NCBI GenBank assembly: GCA_946535695.1
Contig: CAMNDS010000056.1
Location: 1-5,984 of the forward strand
Reading direction: 5' to 3'
Length of the DNA: 5,984 bases
Source: an uncultured Clostridia bacterium
GTDB taxonomy: Bacteria > Bacillota > Clostridia > Oscillospirales > Acutalibacteraceae
A program made the position numbers and the translations under genes. Position 1 is the stretch's first letter, and each line of letters opens with the position of its first letter. The notes beneath the pieces are model-generated. The model saw only the letters and a program-made list of their open reading frames with translations. It was not told the DNA's origin and did not search any database. Shown one piece after another: positions 1 to 5,841 of the stretch.

Positions 1-363
1 CGGGATTTTCATTAAATAAGCTTGATATAAAAACGCCCCCATTACGTAGCCACCTGTTCCCAAGCAAATATCAGGCTTGGATTCTTTTAAAATTTTTTTA
101 GATTCAAAAGAAGAAATAAATATATTTTTAATCGATATTATATTTTTTTTTATGCCCGAAAAATCAAATTTTCTTGAAAACCCCGAAACAGTTATGCCTC
201 TAAAATCAAGTCCGGCTTTTTTTGCCATTTCTACTTCCATGCCGGTTTTAGAGCCGACATATAAAATTTTCATATTTTTATCATTTTTTTTTATGTATTC
301 AGCAATATTAAGAGCCGGATTGATATGTCCCGAAGTGCCTCCGCCTACTAAAATTATTCTCAT
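1..363 (-). CDS. murG: MurG, undecaprenyl-PP-MurNAc-pentapeptide GlcNAc transferase (N-terminal part, 3' end outside window)
   Basis: MurG is the membrane-associated GT-B glycosyltransferase that adds GlcNAc from UDP-GlcNAc to lipid I, giving lipid II on the inner face of the membrane. The 121 visible residues begin MRIILVGGGTSGHINPALNIA. This contains the MurG glycine-rich loop (GGGTSGH, residues 7-13) and the conserved NPAL. A second family glycine motif, GTGGYV, is at residues 102-107. These belong to the N-terminal acceptor-binding domain; the UDP-GlcNAc-binding C-terminal domain lies beyond position 1. The ATG at 363 is well placed: it is preceded by GGAG with a short A-rich spacer (complement of 364-373). 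It lies 47 bases after the ftsW stop in the same orientation, the usual ftsW-murG order. The frame is open to the window edge with no sign of damage. Identification is confident from the motifs and context. Confidence 0.95.
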   Translation of the reverse strand, partial: MRIILVGGGTSGHINPALNIAEYIKKNDKNMKILYVGSKTGMEVEMAKKAGLDFRGITVSGFSRKFDFSGIKKNIISIKNIFISSFESKKILKESKPDICLGTGGYVMGAFLYQAYLMKIP

Positions 364-410
364 TTTTTCTCCGGTAAGATATTAAATATTATATTTATAA
401 TACTTGAAAT

Positions 411-1616
411 CTAAGTTTTTTCAATATTTGAGCCGCGCGAAATCGATAAAATTATTCCCATTTGTACTAAAAGCATCAAAAGCGAAGTCCCTCCGTAACT
501 AAAAAACGGCAAACTTATTCCGGTATTCGGAATAGTATTCGTTACGACTGCGATATTTAAAATCATTTGCATGCCGACTTGCATTGTGAGTCCTAGTCCC
601 AAAAGAGTTCCGAATCTATCTTTAGCTCTTATCGAAATCACGATGCCTCGCCATATAAGAGTAGCAAAAAGAATTAAAATTATCACAGCGCCGATAAATC
701 CCAGCTCTTCGCAGACGACGGCAAATATAAAATCATTCTGTGGCTCCGGAATATAAAGATATTTTTGTCTCGAATTGCCAAGTCCGAGACCGAATATTCC
801 GCCGGAGCCTATTGCATAAAGGCCTTGTCTTGTTTGCCAAGTATCGACTCCCGAAGCAGAATCAAACGGATTTAGCCAGCCTGCGATTCGAGTATTTGCA
901 TATGTTAATTTATTAGTAAATAATACTAAATAGCCTAGAAATCCCAGCATTGGTGCCAAAACATAAGCAAACCATCTGAGTTTAATTCCGCCGATAAAAA
1001 GCATTATTGCTGCAAGTAAAACCACTATTACTGTACATGAAATATGCGGCTCCAGAGCCAAAAGTGCCGCAGACGGCAAAAATATAATCAAAAATGGCAA
1101 AATGCCGTATTTAAAAGTTCCCATTTTTTCAAAATTTTTGTCTATTAGCGTCGCAAAAGATAAAATTATTGCAAATTTTGTTATCTCAGACGGCTGAAAT
1201 CCTATAGGACCCAATTGAATCCAACGTCTTACGCCGTTTATGGGAGGCATTGCCAAAACGAGTAATAATAATACAAAAGAAGTTATTAAAATTGGCAAAT
1301 GTAGTATTTTCAAACTTTGGTAATTAAGTTTTGAAACAAACATCATTAAGACTAATCCTATGGTTGCAAAAATCGCCTGATTTCGTATGAAAAAAAAACT
1401 GTCACCTTTATGAAGATAAAACGCATTTGGGTAGCTTGCCGAAAACATCATAACAAGTCCTATTGTTACTAATAACAATACAAGAATCAAGAAAGGCATA
1501 TCAAGGCCGGAACGTATTCCGAGTATCTTTATATTTTTCAGACTAATTTTTTTTCTTTTTTTAGTTTTTAGATGCTTGATTTCTTCTTTTTTTTTTATTT
1601 TTTTTTTACTTAACAA
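411..1616 (-). CDS. ftsW: FtsW/SpoVE-type SEDS peptidoglycan glycosyltransferase
   Basis: This is a polytopic SEDS protein (401 residues) that polymerises lipid II into glycan strands, normally paired with a class B PBP, and one is encoded two genes upstream. About ten hydrophobic segments follow residue 40. Family signatures include GVRRWI (128-133), QPSEITKFA (141-149), LEPH (188-191), PEPQNDFIFAVVCEELG (290-306) with the expected catalytic Asp at 295, and FFSYGGTSLL (371-380). LEPHIS rather than the proteobacterial QPDLGT resembles clostridial SpoVE/FtsW. The start is a TTG, chosen because AGGGG (complement of 1624-1628) lies seven bases upstream and overlaps the mraY stop. The first Met is only at residue 40, with no good ribosome binding site. 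The roughly 38-residue N-terminus is Lys/Arg-rich and cytoplasmic, and it is encoded partly by two A10 tracts. RodA is the main alternative, but the mraY-murG context favours FtsW. Confidence 0.95.
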   Translation of the reverse strand: MLSKKKIKKKEEIKHLKTKKRKKISLKNIKILGIRSGLDMPFLILVLLLVTIGLVMMFSASYPNAFYLHKGDSFFFIRNQAIFATIGLVLMMFVSKLNYQSLKILHLPILITSFVLLLLVLAMPPINGVRRWIQLGPIGFQPSEITKFAIILSFATLIDKNFEKMGTFKYGILPFLIIFLPSAALLALEPHISCTVIVVLLAAIMLFIGGIKLRWFAYVLAPMLGFLGYLVLFTNKLTYANTRIAGWLNPFDSASGVDTWQTRQGLYAIGSGGIFGLGLGNSRQKYLYIPEPQNDFIFAVVCEELGFIGAVIILILFATLIWRGIVISIRAKDRFGTLLGLGLTMQVGMQMILNIAVVTNTIPNTGISLPFFSYGGTSLLMLLVQMGIILSISRGSNIEKT

Positions 1617-1629
1617 ATTATTTCCCCTA
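1614..1629 (-). promoter_or_regulatory. Ribosome binding site and TTG start of ftsW, overlapping the mraY stop
   Basis: On the minus strand the sequence reads TAGGGGAAATAATTTG. The mraY stop TAG shares its bases with the AGGGG Shine-Dalgarno sequence, and the TTG start follows after a seven-base spacer. The arrangement supports a non-ATG start and suggests that ftsW translation is coupled to termination on mraY. The coupling is inferred from the spacing. Confidence 0.7.
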
Positions 1630-2670
1630 AATTTGATTTATATCAATTAATAAAATTCCAATAGAAATAAAAAATAAAGTCGCCAAGGCAAAAATTATAC
1701 ATATTTTTTTTTCTGAAAATCCGATCATCTCAAAATGATGATGAATCGGACTCATTTTAAATAATCTTTTACCTTTGGAAATTTTAAAATATATGACTTG
1801 TAATATAACTGAAAACATCTCAAGTATATAAGTCATTGAAAAAAGAATTAAAAGCGAAATATTTCCAAATATGTACCCAAGTGCACAAATTAATCCTCCT
1901 AAAAATAATGAGCCGGTATCGCCCATAAATATTTTTGCTGGATGAAAATTCCAAAATAAAAATCCCAAACAGCCACCGAACATTGCCGAAGATATAAATC
2001 CCATACCTTGCATATTAAATATTTTCGAAAGCAATATAAACCCAAAAGCTGTTGCCATGCTTACACTGCCACACAGTCCATCCACGCCGTCATTTAAATT
2101 CACGGCATTTACTATTCCTACAATTATTATTGCAGAAAATACCCAGTAAAATAAATCTAAATTTAAAACTCCAAAAAATGGAATATTTATAAAAGTTTTT
2201 GCCGTGCCACAATAATAAGTTTCCGCCATATAAATCGTACCCAAAAATAAACTTGCTGTGACAAATTGTAAAACTAATTTTTGCTTAGCACTGAGCCCTA
2301 AATTTTTGCCTCGTTTTACTTTTATAAAATCGTCTACAAATCCTATAATGCCAAATCCTAATGCCATAATTAGTCCTGCCAAAAGTTTTATCATCATCAA
2401 GTCAGTTTCTAAAATATTATCGCCCAAACTTATCGAGTTAACAAAATACCATGGCACAAATATTGCAAGCGAAAATAAAATTCCAAATATAAATACTAAC
2501 CCCCCCATGGTAGGGGTCCCCTGTTTTTTTTTATGCCAAAATGGTCCTATTTTAAGTATAGTTTGCCCAAATTTCAGTTTTTTTAAAAATGGTACTAGGA
2601 TTTTACCCAAAATTATTGTTAATAAATATAAAATAAAAGAAATAAATGCCATATAAACGTCTAAAATCAT
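1627..2670 (-). CDS. mraY: MraY, phospho-MurNAc-pentapeptide transferase
   Basis: MraY is an integral membrane enzyme that transfers phospho-MurNAc-pentapeptide from its UDP carrier to undecaprenyl phosphate, forming lipid I. At 347 residues it is slightly longer than the usual 320-360 midpoint and looks full length. Diagnostic motifs appear in order: WHKKKQGTPTMGG (45-57), the DD pair in GFVDDFIKV (Asp113, Asp114), NAVNLNDGVDGL (188-199), FHPAKIFMGDTGSL (242-255, Asp251), and SPIHHHFEMIG (307-317) with the triple His. About ten membrane segments separate them. The loop normally reads NLTDGLDGL; here Thr is Asn and Leu is Val, while both Asp residues are kept. The start ATG at 2670 follows AAGGT with a six-base spacer; Met7 is a possible later start but has no Shine-Dalgarno sequence. 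The gene begins 20 bases after the transpeptidase stop and ends in TAG, 10 bases before ftsW. The WHKKKQGTPTMGG region looks clostridial. Confidence 0.96.
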   Translation of the reverse strand: MILDVYMAFISFILYLLTIILGKILVPFLKKLKFGQTILKIGPFWHKKKQGTPTMGGLVFIFGILFSLAIFVPWYFVNSISLGDNILETDLMMIKLLAGLIMALGFGIIGFVDDFIKVKRGKNLGLSAKQKLVLQFVTASLFLGTIYMAETYYCGTAKTFINIPFFGVLNLDLFYWVFSAIIIVGIVNAVNLNDGVDGLCGSVSMATAFGFILLSKIFNMQGMGFISSAMFGGCLGFLFWNFHPAKIFMGDTGSLFLGGLICALGYIFGNISLLILFSMTYILEMFSVILQVIYFKISKGKRLFKMSPIHHHFEMIGFSEKKICIIFALATLFFISIGILLIDINQI

Positions 2671-2690
2671 ATTTTTACCTTGTTAATTTT

Positions 2691-4904
2691 TTAATCTATT
2701 AGATTATCATTATGAATAACTACATTTATGGTAGTGCCTTTGGGGACATATTCCGAACCGGACGGCGATTGCGTTTTTATTATGTCATTTTCGTCCGAAG
2801 AACCTGAAACCGAAATATTAAGTCCGGCAGATTCCGCTATTTTAGCAGCTTCTGATTTTTTCATGCCTATAAAATTAGGCACTTTTACTTTGTTATTCTC
2901 AGAACCTTCAGTATTATTTTCCGTATAAATAATTATAGTTCCGCCTCGTGCAATCAAATTTCCTGGAGAAGGCACCTGAGAAAGTACTTCACTACCAGCT
3001 CCTATTACAAAAGGTTTTAAATCAAGATCAATAATGTTTGTTTTAGCTTCTGAAATTTTTTTACCAACAAGATTAGGTATTTCTATACCATATTTTTTGC
3101 TTTCCTCTTCGTTATACTGCGGCTGAATTCCCACGCATGGTAAAGCTTCGGAAAAAAACAAACCACAATTTGGTGCAACTACAATACTACCATAATATTG
3201 ACCACCTTGAGGGTTATTTACACCCATTAGTACCAATAATTGTGGGTTATCCACCGGTGCGAATCCGCAATATGAAGACATATACTCTTTTTGGCCGGGT
3301 ATCAACGGTTTTTCTTTTTTTTCCGAAGTCCCTGTTTTACCGCAAATTCTAAATCCTGGAACATAGGCGTTCTTTGCACCTCCGCATATCGTATTTTGAG
3401 CCATCATATCTGCAACTCTTTTGGCGGTTTCGCTTGAAATTATTTGCCTTTTTATTTTTTTTGAAAAAGATTTTTTGCCATCTTTATCCTGTATTTCTTT
3501 TACGATATACGGAGTTACAAGTTCGCCGCCGTTTGCAATTGCACATGCTGCCGTCGCCATTTGAATGGGAGTTATACCAAAGTTTTGACCTATTGATGCA
3601 ACAGCTAAGTTTATAGGTTTCATATTACCTTCTTCACTGAAAAAAACATCTTTTGTTTCGCCTGGCAAATCTATTCCTGTTTTTTCATGGAAGCCGAACA
3701 TTTTATAGAAATCAAAAAAATTCTTAGAACCTATTTTTTGTCCCAAAGATATAAAAGCAGGGTTACAAGATTTACATAAAGCTTCTACAAAATTTAAAGG
3801 TCCATGCCCGATTCTTTTATGGCATCTTATAACTCTGTCGCTGATTTTTATGCCACCAGAACAGTTAAAATTTGAATTTTCGTCTACAAGACCAAGTTCC
3901 AGCCCCATTGCAGCCACAATAATTTTAAAAACTGAACCGGGATAATAAAGACTGTTGACAACTGTATTTCTCCATTGTTTTGATAAAAGTTCAGATTTTT
4001 TTTTCTGTTTTTCTTCGTCAGGAGTCTCTTCTAAAACTTTTTTATCTTGATTGCAAAGTTCAAACGGGTTATTTGGATCAAAATTATTTTCGACTGCCAA
4101 AGCTAAAATTTCTCCTGTTTTAGGAGACATTGCTATAATAAAACCGCCATCTCGGGCATCATTTTTTTCTACAGCTTGTTTTAAACATCTTTCAGCTATA
4201 CGCTGAATGTTACTGTCAATGGTCAAAATAAGATTTTGACCATCTTTTGGTGGGATCATATGCTCGTAATCGTATGGCATATCGGTTCCTATTGCGTTTT
4301 TAGCGCTTACTAATTTGCCGTCTTCACCTTTTAAAATTTTATCATAATAACTTTCGAGTCCAGCAAGGCCTTGACCATCGTCCCCTGTAAATCCCAAAAC
4401 TGTCGATGCGAGTGTACCACAGGGATTATATCTTTTATAATTTTCAATCAAGCGTATGCCGCTGGTTATATTTTTTTGAGATTTGAACTCTATGATTTTA
4501 TCTTTTAAATAACTGTTGATTTTTTTCTTTATTATTTTATATGAAGACCTTTTTTTAGATGCTTCTATAATTTCTTCTTTCGGAATATCTAAAATTTCAC
4601 TTAATCCCTGCGATATAACTTCACGTGCTTCATCGTTTTTTATGTAATTCGGTTCCAAAACAACATCCCAAGCGGTGGCGCTTTGTGCAAGTGGAACCAT
4701 GTTTCTATCGTAAATTGCTCCTCTTCTGGCCGTAAGCTTTGTGCTTGCAAGTTGTTGGGAATTTGCCATTTTGAAAAGGTTATGTGAATTTATTATTTGT
4801 AAGTTTATAAGTCTTATTATCAAAATACTAAAAAATAGGAAAATCATCATAAGCGTTATCAAAAGTATACGTTTGCGCATCCTTATTGTACTTCCCTTGA
4901 TCAT
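2691..4904 (-). CDS. ftsI: PASTA-domain class B penicillin-binding protein (FtsI/SpoVD-type D,D-transpeptidase)
   Basis: This class B PBP cross-links septal or spore peptidoglycan outside the membrane and probably works with the FtsW encoded downstream. The 737 residues show a short cytoplasmic start, one membrane anchor (about 12-36), and a pedestal domain with TARRGAIYDRN (58-68). The transpeptidase domain has all three active-site motifs: SVFK with nucleophile Ser324, SCN at 379-381, and KTG at 523-525. Two PASTA domains close the protein (about 605-661 and 673-733). That layout matches SpoVD/PBP2x rather than proteobacterial FtsI. Around 275-310 there is a charged Glu/Lys-rich stretch before the Ser motif. 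The start at 4904 has AAGGAAG six bases upstream; Met9 (4880) is a weaker alternative. It is the first gene of the minus-strand cluster, with no ftsL or rsmH before it. The sequence cannot decide between a vegetative and a sporulation role. Confidence 0.94.
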   Translation of the reverse strand: MIKGSTIRMRKRILLITLMMIFLFFSILIIRLINLQIINSHNLFKMANSQQLASTKLTARRGAIYDRNMVPLAQSATAWDVVLEPNYIKNDEAREVISQGLSEILDIPKEEIIEASKKRSSYKIIKKKINSYLKDKIIEFKSQKNITSGIRLIENYKRYNPCGTLASTVLGFTGDDGQGLAGLESYYDKILKGEDGKLVSAKNAIGTDMPYDYEHMIPPKDGQNLILTIDSNIQRIAERCLKQAVEKNDARDGGFIIAMSPKTGEILALAVENNFDPNNPFELCNQDKKVLEETPDEEKQKKKSELLSKQWRNTVVNSLYYPGSVFKIIVAAMGLELGLVDENSNFNCSGGIKISDRVIRCHKRIGHGPLNFVEALCKSCNPAFISLGQKIGSKNFFDFYKMFGFHEKTGIDLPGETKDVFFSEEGNMKPINLAVASIGQNFGITPIQMATAACAIANGGELVTPYIVKEIQDKDGKKSFSKKIKRQIISSETAKRVADMMAQNTICGGAKNAYVPGFRICGKTGTSEKKEKPLIPGQKEYMSSYCGFAPVDNPQLLVLMGVNNPQGGQYYGSIVVAPNCGLFFSEALPCVGIQPQYNEEESKKYGIEIPNLVGKKISEAKTNIIDLDLKPFVIGAGSEVLSQVPSPGNLIARGGTIIIYTENNTEGSENNKVKVPNFIGMKKSEAAKIAESAGLNISVSGSSDENDIIKTQSPSGSEYVPKGTTINVVIHNDNLID

Positions 4905-4943
4905 AGCAGTCTTCCTTTCATTATATTTTATTTCATATAAACA

Positions 4944-4972
4944 ATAATAATGGATATTTTTTTAACAATCAA
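4944..4972 (-). promoter_or_regulatory. Candidate sigma-A promoter for the ftsI-mraY-ftsW-murG cluster
   Basis: On the minus strand TTGATT (complement of 4967-4972) is followed after exactly 17 bases by TATTAT (complement of 4944-4949). Transcription would start near 4937, giving a leader of about 33 bases that contains the AAGGAAG ribosome binding site of the transpeptidase gene. The surrounding sequence is very AT-rich, so such matches arise by chance. Position and spacing make this the best candidate seen. Confidence 0.5.
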
Positions 4973-5040
4973 GTTATGACAAATAAAAGGCATTGCCAAA
5001 ATAGATTTCTTTCGAAACTTAAAAATTAAATCAGAAGTGC

Positions 5041-5063
5041 TCTCTCCGGCGTCGCCGGAGAGA
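5041..5063. repeat. 23-bp palindrome, intact copy A (core CTCCGGCGTCGCCGGAG)
   Basis: This is a perfect inverted repeat with 11-bp arms around a central T at 5052, a GC-rich island in AT-rich DNA. Its 17-base core is identical to the copy at 5681-5703. It lies between the divergent ftsI and rpsT genes, over 130 bases from either start. As RNA it would fold into a stable hairpin, but no T-tract follows on either strand, so it is not a typical intrinsic terminator. It looks like a dispersed, REP-like palindromic element. Confidence 0.75.
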
Positions 5064-5072
5064 ATATATGCT

Positions 5073-5263
5073 ACCAGTTTCGGAAAAAATCTAATAAATA
5101 GAAGTGTTAAATTAATAGAATATTATTCTTATGTGTAAATTATTAATATAAAAGAGTTAAACCAATTTTTTCGGTAGTACCGGAGAAAATATCTATCTTT
5201 TTTAGCAATGCTTGATGTTTGGTATTGACAAAAAATATAAAAATGGACTTTTTCGAAACTGGT
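5073..5263. repeat. Inverted repeat pair enclosing about 190 bp
   Basis: ACCAGTTTCGGAAAAA at 5073-5088 and TTTTTCGAAACTGGT at 5249-5263 are complementary over 15 bases, with one extra G in the left arm. The enclosed DNA contains palindrome copy B and no convincing reading frame. A further TTTCGAAACT lies at 5010-5019 in the same orientation as the right arm. The pair could be the ends of a decayed MITE-like element, but no target-site duplication is visible beside the arms. It could also be a long-range stem. Confidence 0.45.
5166..5188. repeat. 23-bp palindrome, diverged copy B
   Basis: This aligns base for base with the intact 23-mer, with seven changes. The two pairs beside the centre changed on both sides (C-G to T-A and G-C to A-T), so the core reads CGGTAGTACCG. 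Two other changes turn C-G pairs into T-G, which would still pair as G-U in RNA made from the plus strand. The pattern suggests common descent with pairing retained. Confidence 0.55.
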
Positions 5264-5291
5264 GATCGGTATTAAAAAAATCGAACAAATG

Positions 5292-5314
5292 TTTCTACGG
5301 CAATGCTGGAAAAA
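5292..5314. repeat. 23-bp palindrome, diverged copy C
   Basis: This aligns with the intact 23-mer with six changes. One inner pair is compensated (G-C to A-T) and one becomes G-T, but two positions no longer pair, so this copy is more decayed. It ends about 27 bases before the -35 box of rpsT. Assignment to the family is less certain than for copy B. Confidence 0.4.
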
Positions 5315-5341
5315 AATTTTGTTATTTTTTTGCGTTTTTGC

Positions 5342-5370
5342 TTGACATTTGAAAATTAATTTGATATCAT
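5342..5370 (+). promoter_or_regulatory. Promoter of rpsT
   Basis: A consensus TTGACA (5342-5347) is followed after 17 bases by TATCAT (5365-5370), with TGA directly before it forming an extended -10. Transcription is expected near 5377, giving a leader of about 24 bases that carries the Shine-Dalgarno sequence. This is the strongest promoter match in the window and suits a ribosomal protein gene. Confidence 0.85.
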
Positions 5371-5388
5371 CTGCGCATCATAGTTTTT

Positions 5389-5403
5389 GGAGGGGTTTTA
5401 ATG
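5389..5403 (+). promoter_or_regulatory. Strong ribosome binding site and start of rpsT
   Basis: GGAGGGG at 5389-5395 lies five bases before the ATG at 5401. It fixes the start of rpsT and predicts efficient translation. Confidence 0.85.
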
Positions 5404-5643
5404 CCAAATATTAAATCAGCAAAAAAAAGAGTAAGGGTAATTGCGCGAAAAACTTTGAGGAATAAAATGCTTAAGTCAATTTTGAAAACTAGTTTGCGTA
5501 AAGCTTTTAAAGAAGGTAGTGATATTGAAGCTAAATTATGTGCGATAAGTGCACTGGATAAAGCAGTGACAAAAGGTATTTTGCATAAAAATAATGCTGC
5601 GAGACATAAATCTAAGATTGCAAAACTATTGAAAGCAAGTTGA
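5401..5643 (+). CDS. rpsT: 30S ribosomal protein S20
   Basis: S20 is a helical primary binding protein of the small ribosomal subunit that contacts the 5' domain and helix 44 of 16S rRNA. The 80-residue product begins MPNIKSAKKRVRV, followed by RKTLRNKMLKS, and ends HKNNAARHKSKIAKLLKAS. The typical S20 signatures are therefore present at both ends (N-terminal NIKSAKKR and C-terminal HKNxAARxKS). The family is usually about 82-90 residues, so this is compact but complete. It is very rich in Lys and Arg and has no acidic domain. The ATG has a near-perfect Shine-Dalgarno sequence and its own strong promoter. It is transcribed away from the cell-wall cluster and appears monocistronic, since a palindrome and an insertion sequence follow. 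In E. coli S20 represses its own translation; nothing here shows whether that applies. Confidence 0.97.
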   Translation: MPNIKSAKKRVRVIARKTLRNKMLKSILKTSLRKAFKEGSDIEAKLCAISALDKAVTKGILHKNNAARHKSKIAKLLKAS

Positions 5644-5659
5644 TTTTTTGGTTAAGTAT

Positions 5660-5682
5660 AAAACTGTTTAGCTAAAAGTTTT
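5660..5682 (+). terminator. Weak candidate intrinsic terminator of rpsT
   Basis: AAAACT at 5660-5665 pairs with AGTTTT at 5677-5682, and a short inner TTT/AAA stem with one bulged G continues the helix. A run of T follows to 5683. The helix is almost all A-T and so of low stability. The stronger GC palindrome directly downstream, or the IS end hairpin, may actually stop transcription. Confidence 0.25.
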
Positions 5683-5703
5683 TCTCCGGCGTCGCCGGAG
5701 AAA
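5681..5703. repeat. 23-bp palindrome, intact copy D, between rpsT and the IS
   Basis: This perfect inverted repeat has 11-bp arms around a central T at 5692, with the same 17-base core as copy A. Flanking T and A bases allow slightly longer pairing. It lies 37 bases after the rpsT stop and about 20 bases before the IS end hairpin. It may serve as the rpsT transcript end, but the downstream bases (AAAGATGTTTG) are not a proper T-tract. Confidence 0.7.
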
Positions 5704-5723
5704 GATGTTTGTTGACATTCAAA

Positions 5724-5744
5724 ACCCCCGGCTGTGCCGGGGGT
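5724..5744 (+). terminator. IS200 left-end hairpin, also a likely transcription barrier
   Basis: CCCCCGGC (5725-5732) and GCCGGGGG (5736-5743) form an 8-bp stem with a TGT loop, extended by an A-T pair at 5724/5744. Hairpins like this at the IS200 left end are recognised by TnpA and are known to block transcription entering from outside. Here it would also shield tnpA from rpsT read-through. A long T-tract is lacking, as TCAAAACTTTAG follows. Confidence 0.7.
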
Positions 5745-5774
5745 CAAAACTTTAGTGTTGTTACAACAAAATAA

Positions 5775-5832
5775 CTCCTTTTGATGTACAATACATAAGC
5801 GGCTTGCAACTACTCAAGGACATCAAAAGGAG
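5775..5832 (+). promoter_or_regulatory. Stem sequestering the tnpA ribosome binding site
   Basis: CTCCTTTTGATGT (5775-5787) is the exact complement of ACATCAAAAGGAG (5820-5832), giving a 13-bp stem with a 32-base loop; a small inner stem CTTG/CAAG is possible. The right arm contains most of the AGGAGG Shine-Dalgarno sequence (5828-5833) of tnpA, so translation should be low unless the stem opens. This is the known IS200 device for keeping transposase scarce. Confidence 0.8.
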
Positions 5833-5841
5833 GACAATCAA

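Noticed and set aside
364..374. TTTTTCTCCGG before murG resembles half of the palindrome
   Set aside because: It is the complement of the murG ribosome binding site (GGAGAAAAA) and the second arm is absent, so the match is explained otherwise.
77..385. Open frame of 102 codons on the plus strand over murG
   Set aside because: It is antisense to a clear MurG frame, has low-complexity Phe/Ile-rich content and no ribosome binding site.
797..807. CGCCGGAG-like half of the palindrome inside ftsW
   Set aside because: It lies in conserved coding sequence with no opposite arm; short GC matches of this size are expected.
2501..2521. Unusual G/C run with a G7 tract and local symmetry in mraY
   Set aside because: It encodes the invariant GTPTMGG motif, whose Gly, Pro and Thr codons force G and C.
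2258..2656. Open frame of 132 codons on the plus strand over mraY
   Set aside because: It is antisense to conserved MraY motifs; its product resembles no family and the ATG lacks a Shine-Dalgarno sequence.
5117..5129. Small palindrome AGAATATTATTCT
   Set aside because: Short A/T palindromes are frequent in such AT-rich DNA and nothing else marks this one.
5041..5314. Possible CRISPR array from repeated palindromes with regular spacing
   Set aside because: The copies are only 23 bp and strongly diverged, spacers of about 102 bp are far too long, and there are no cas genes nearby.
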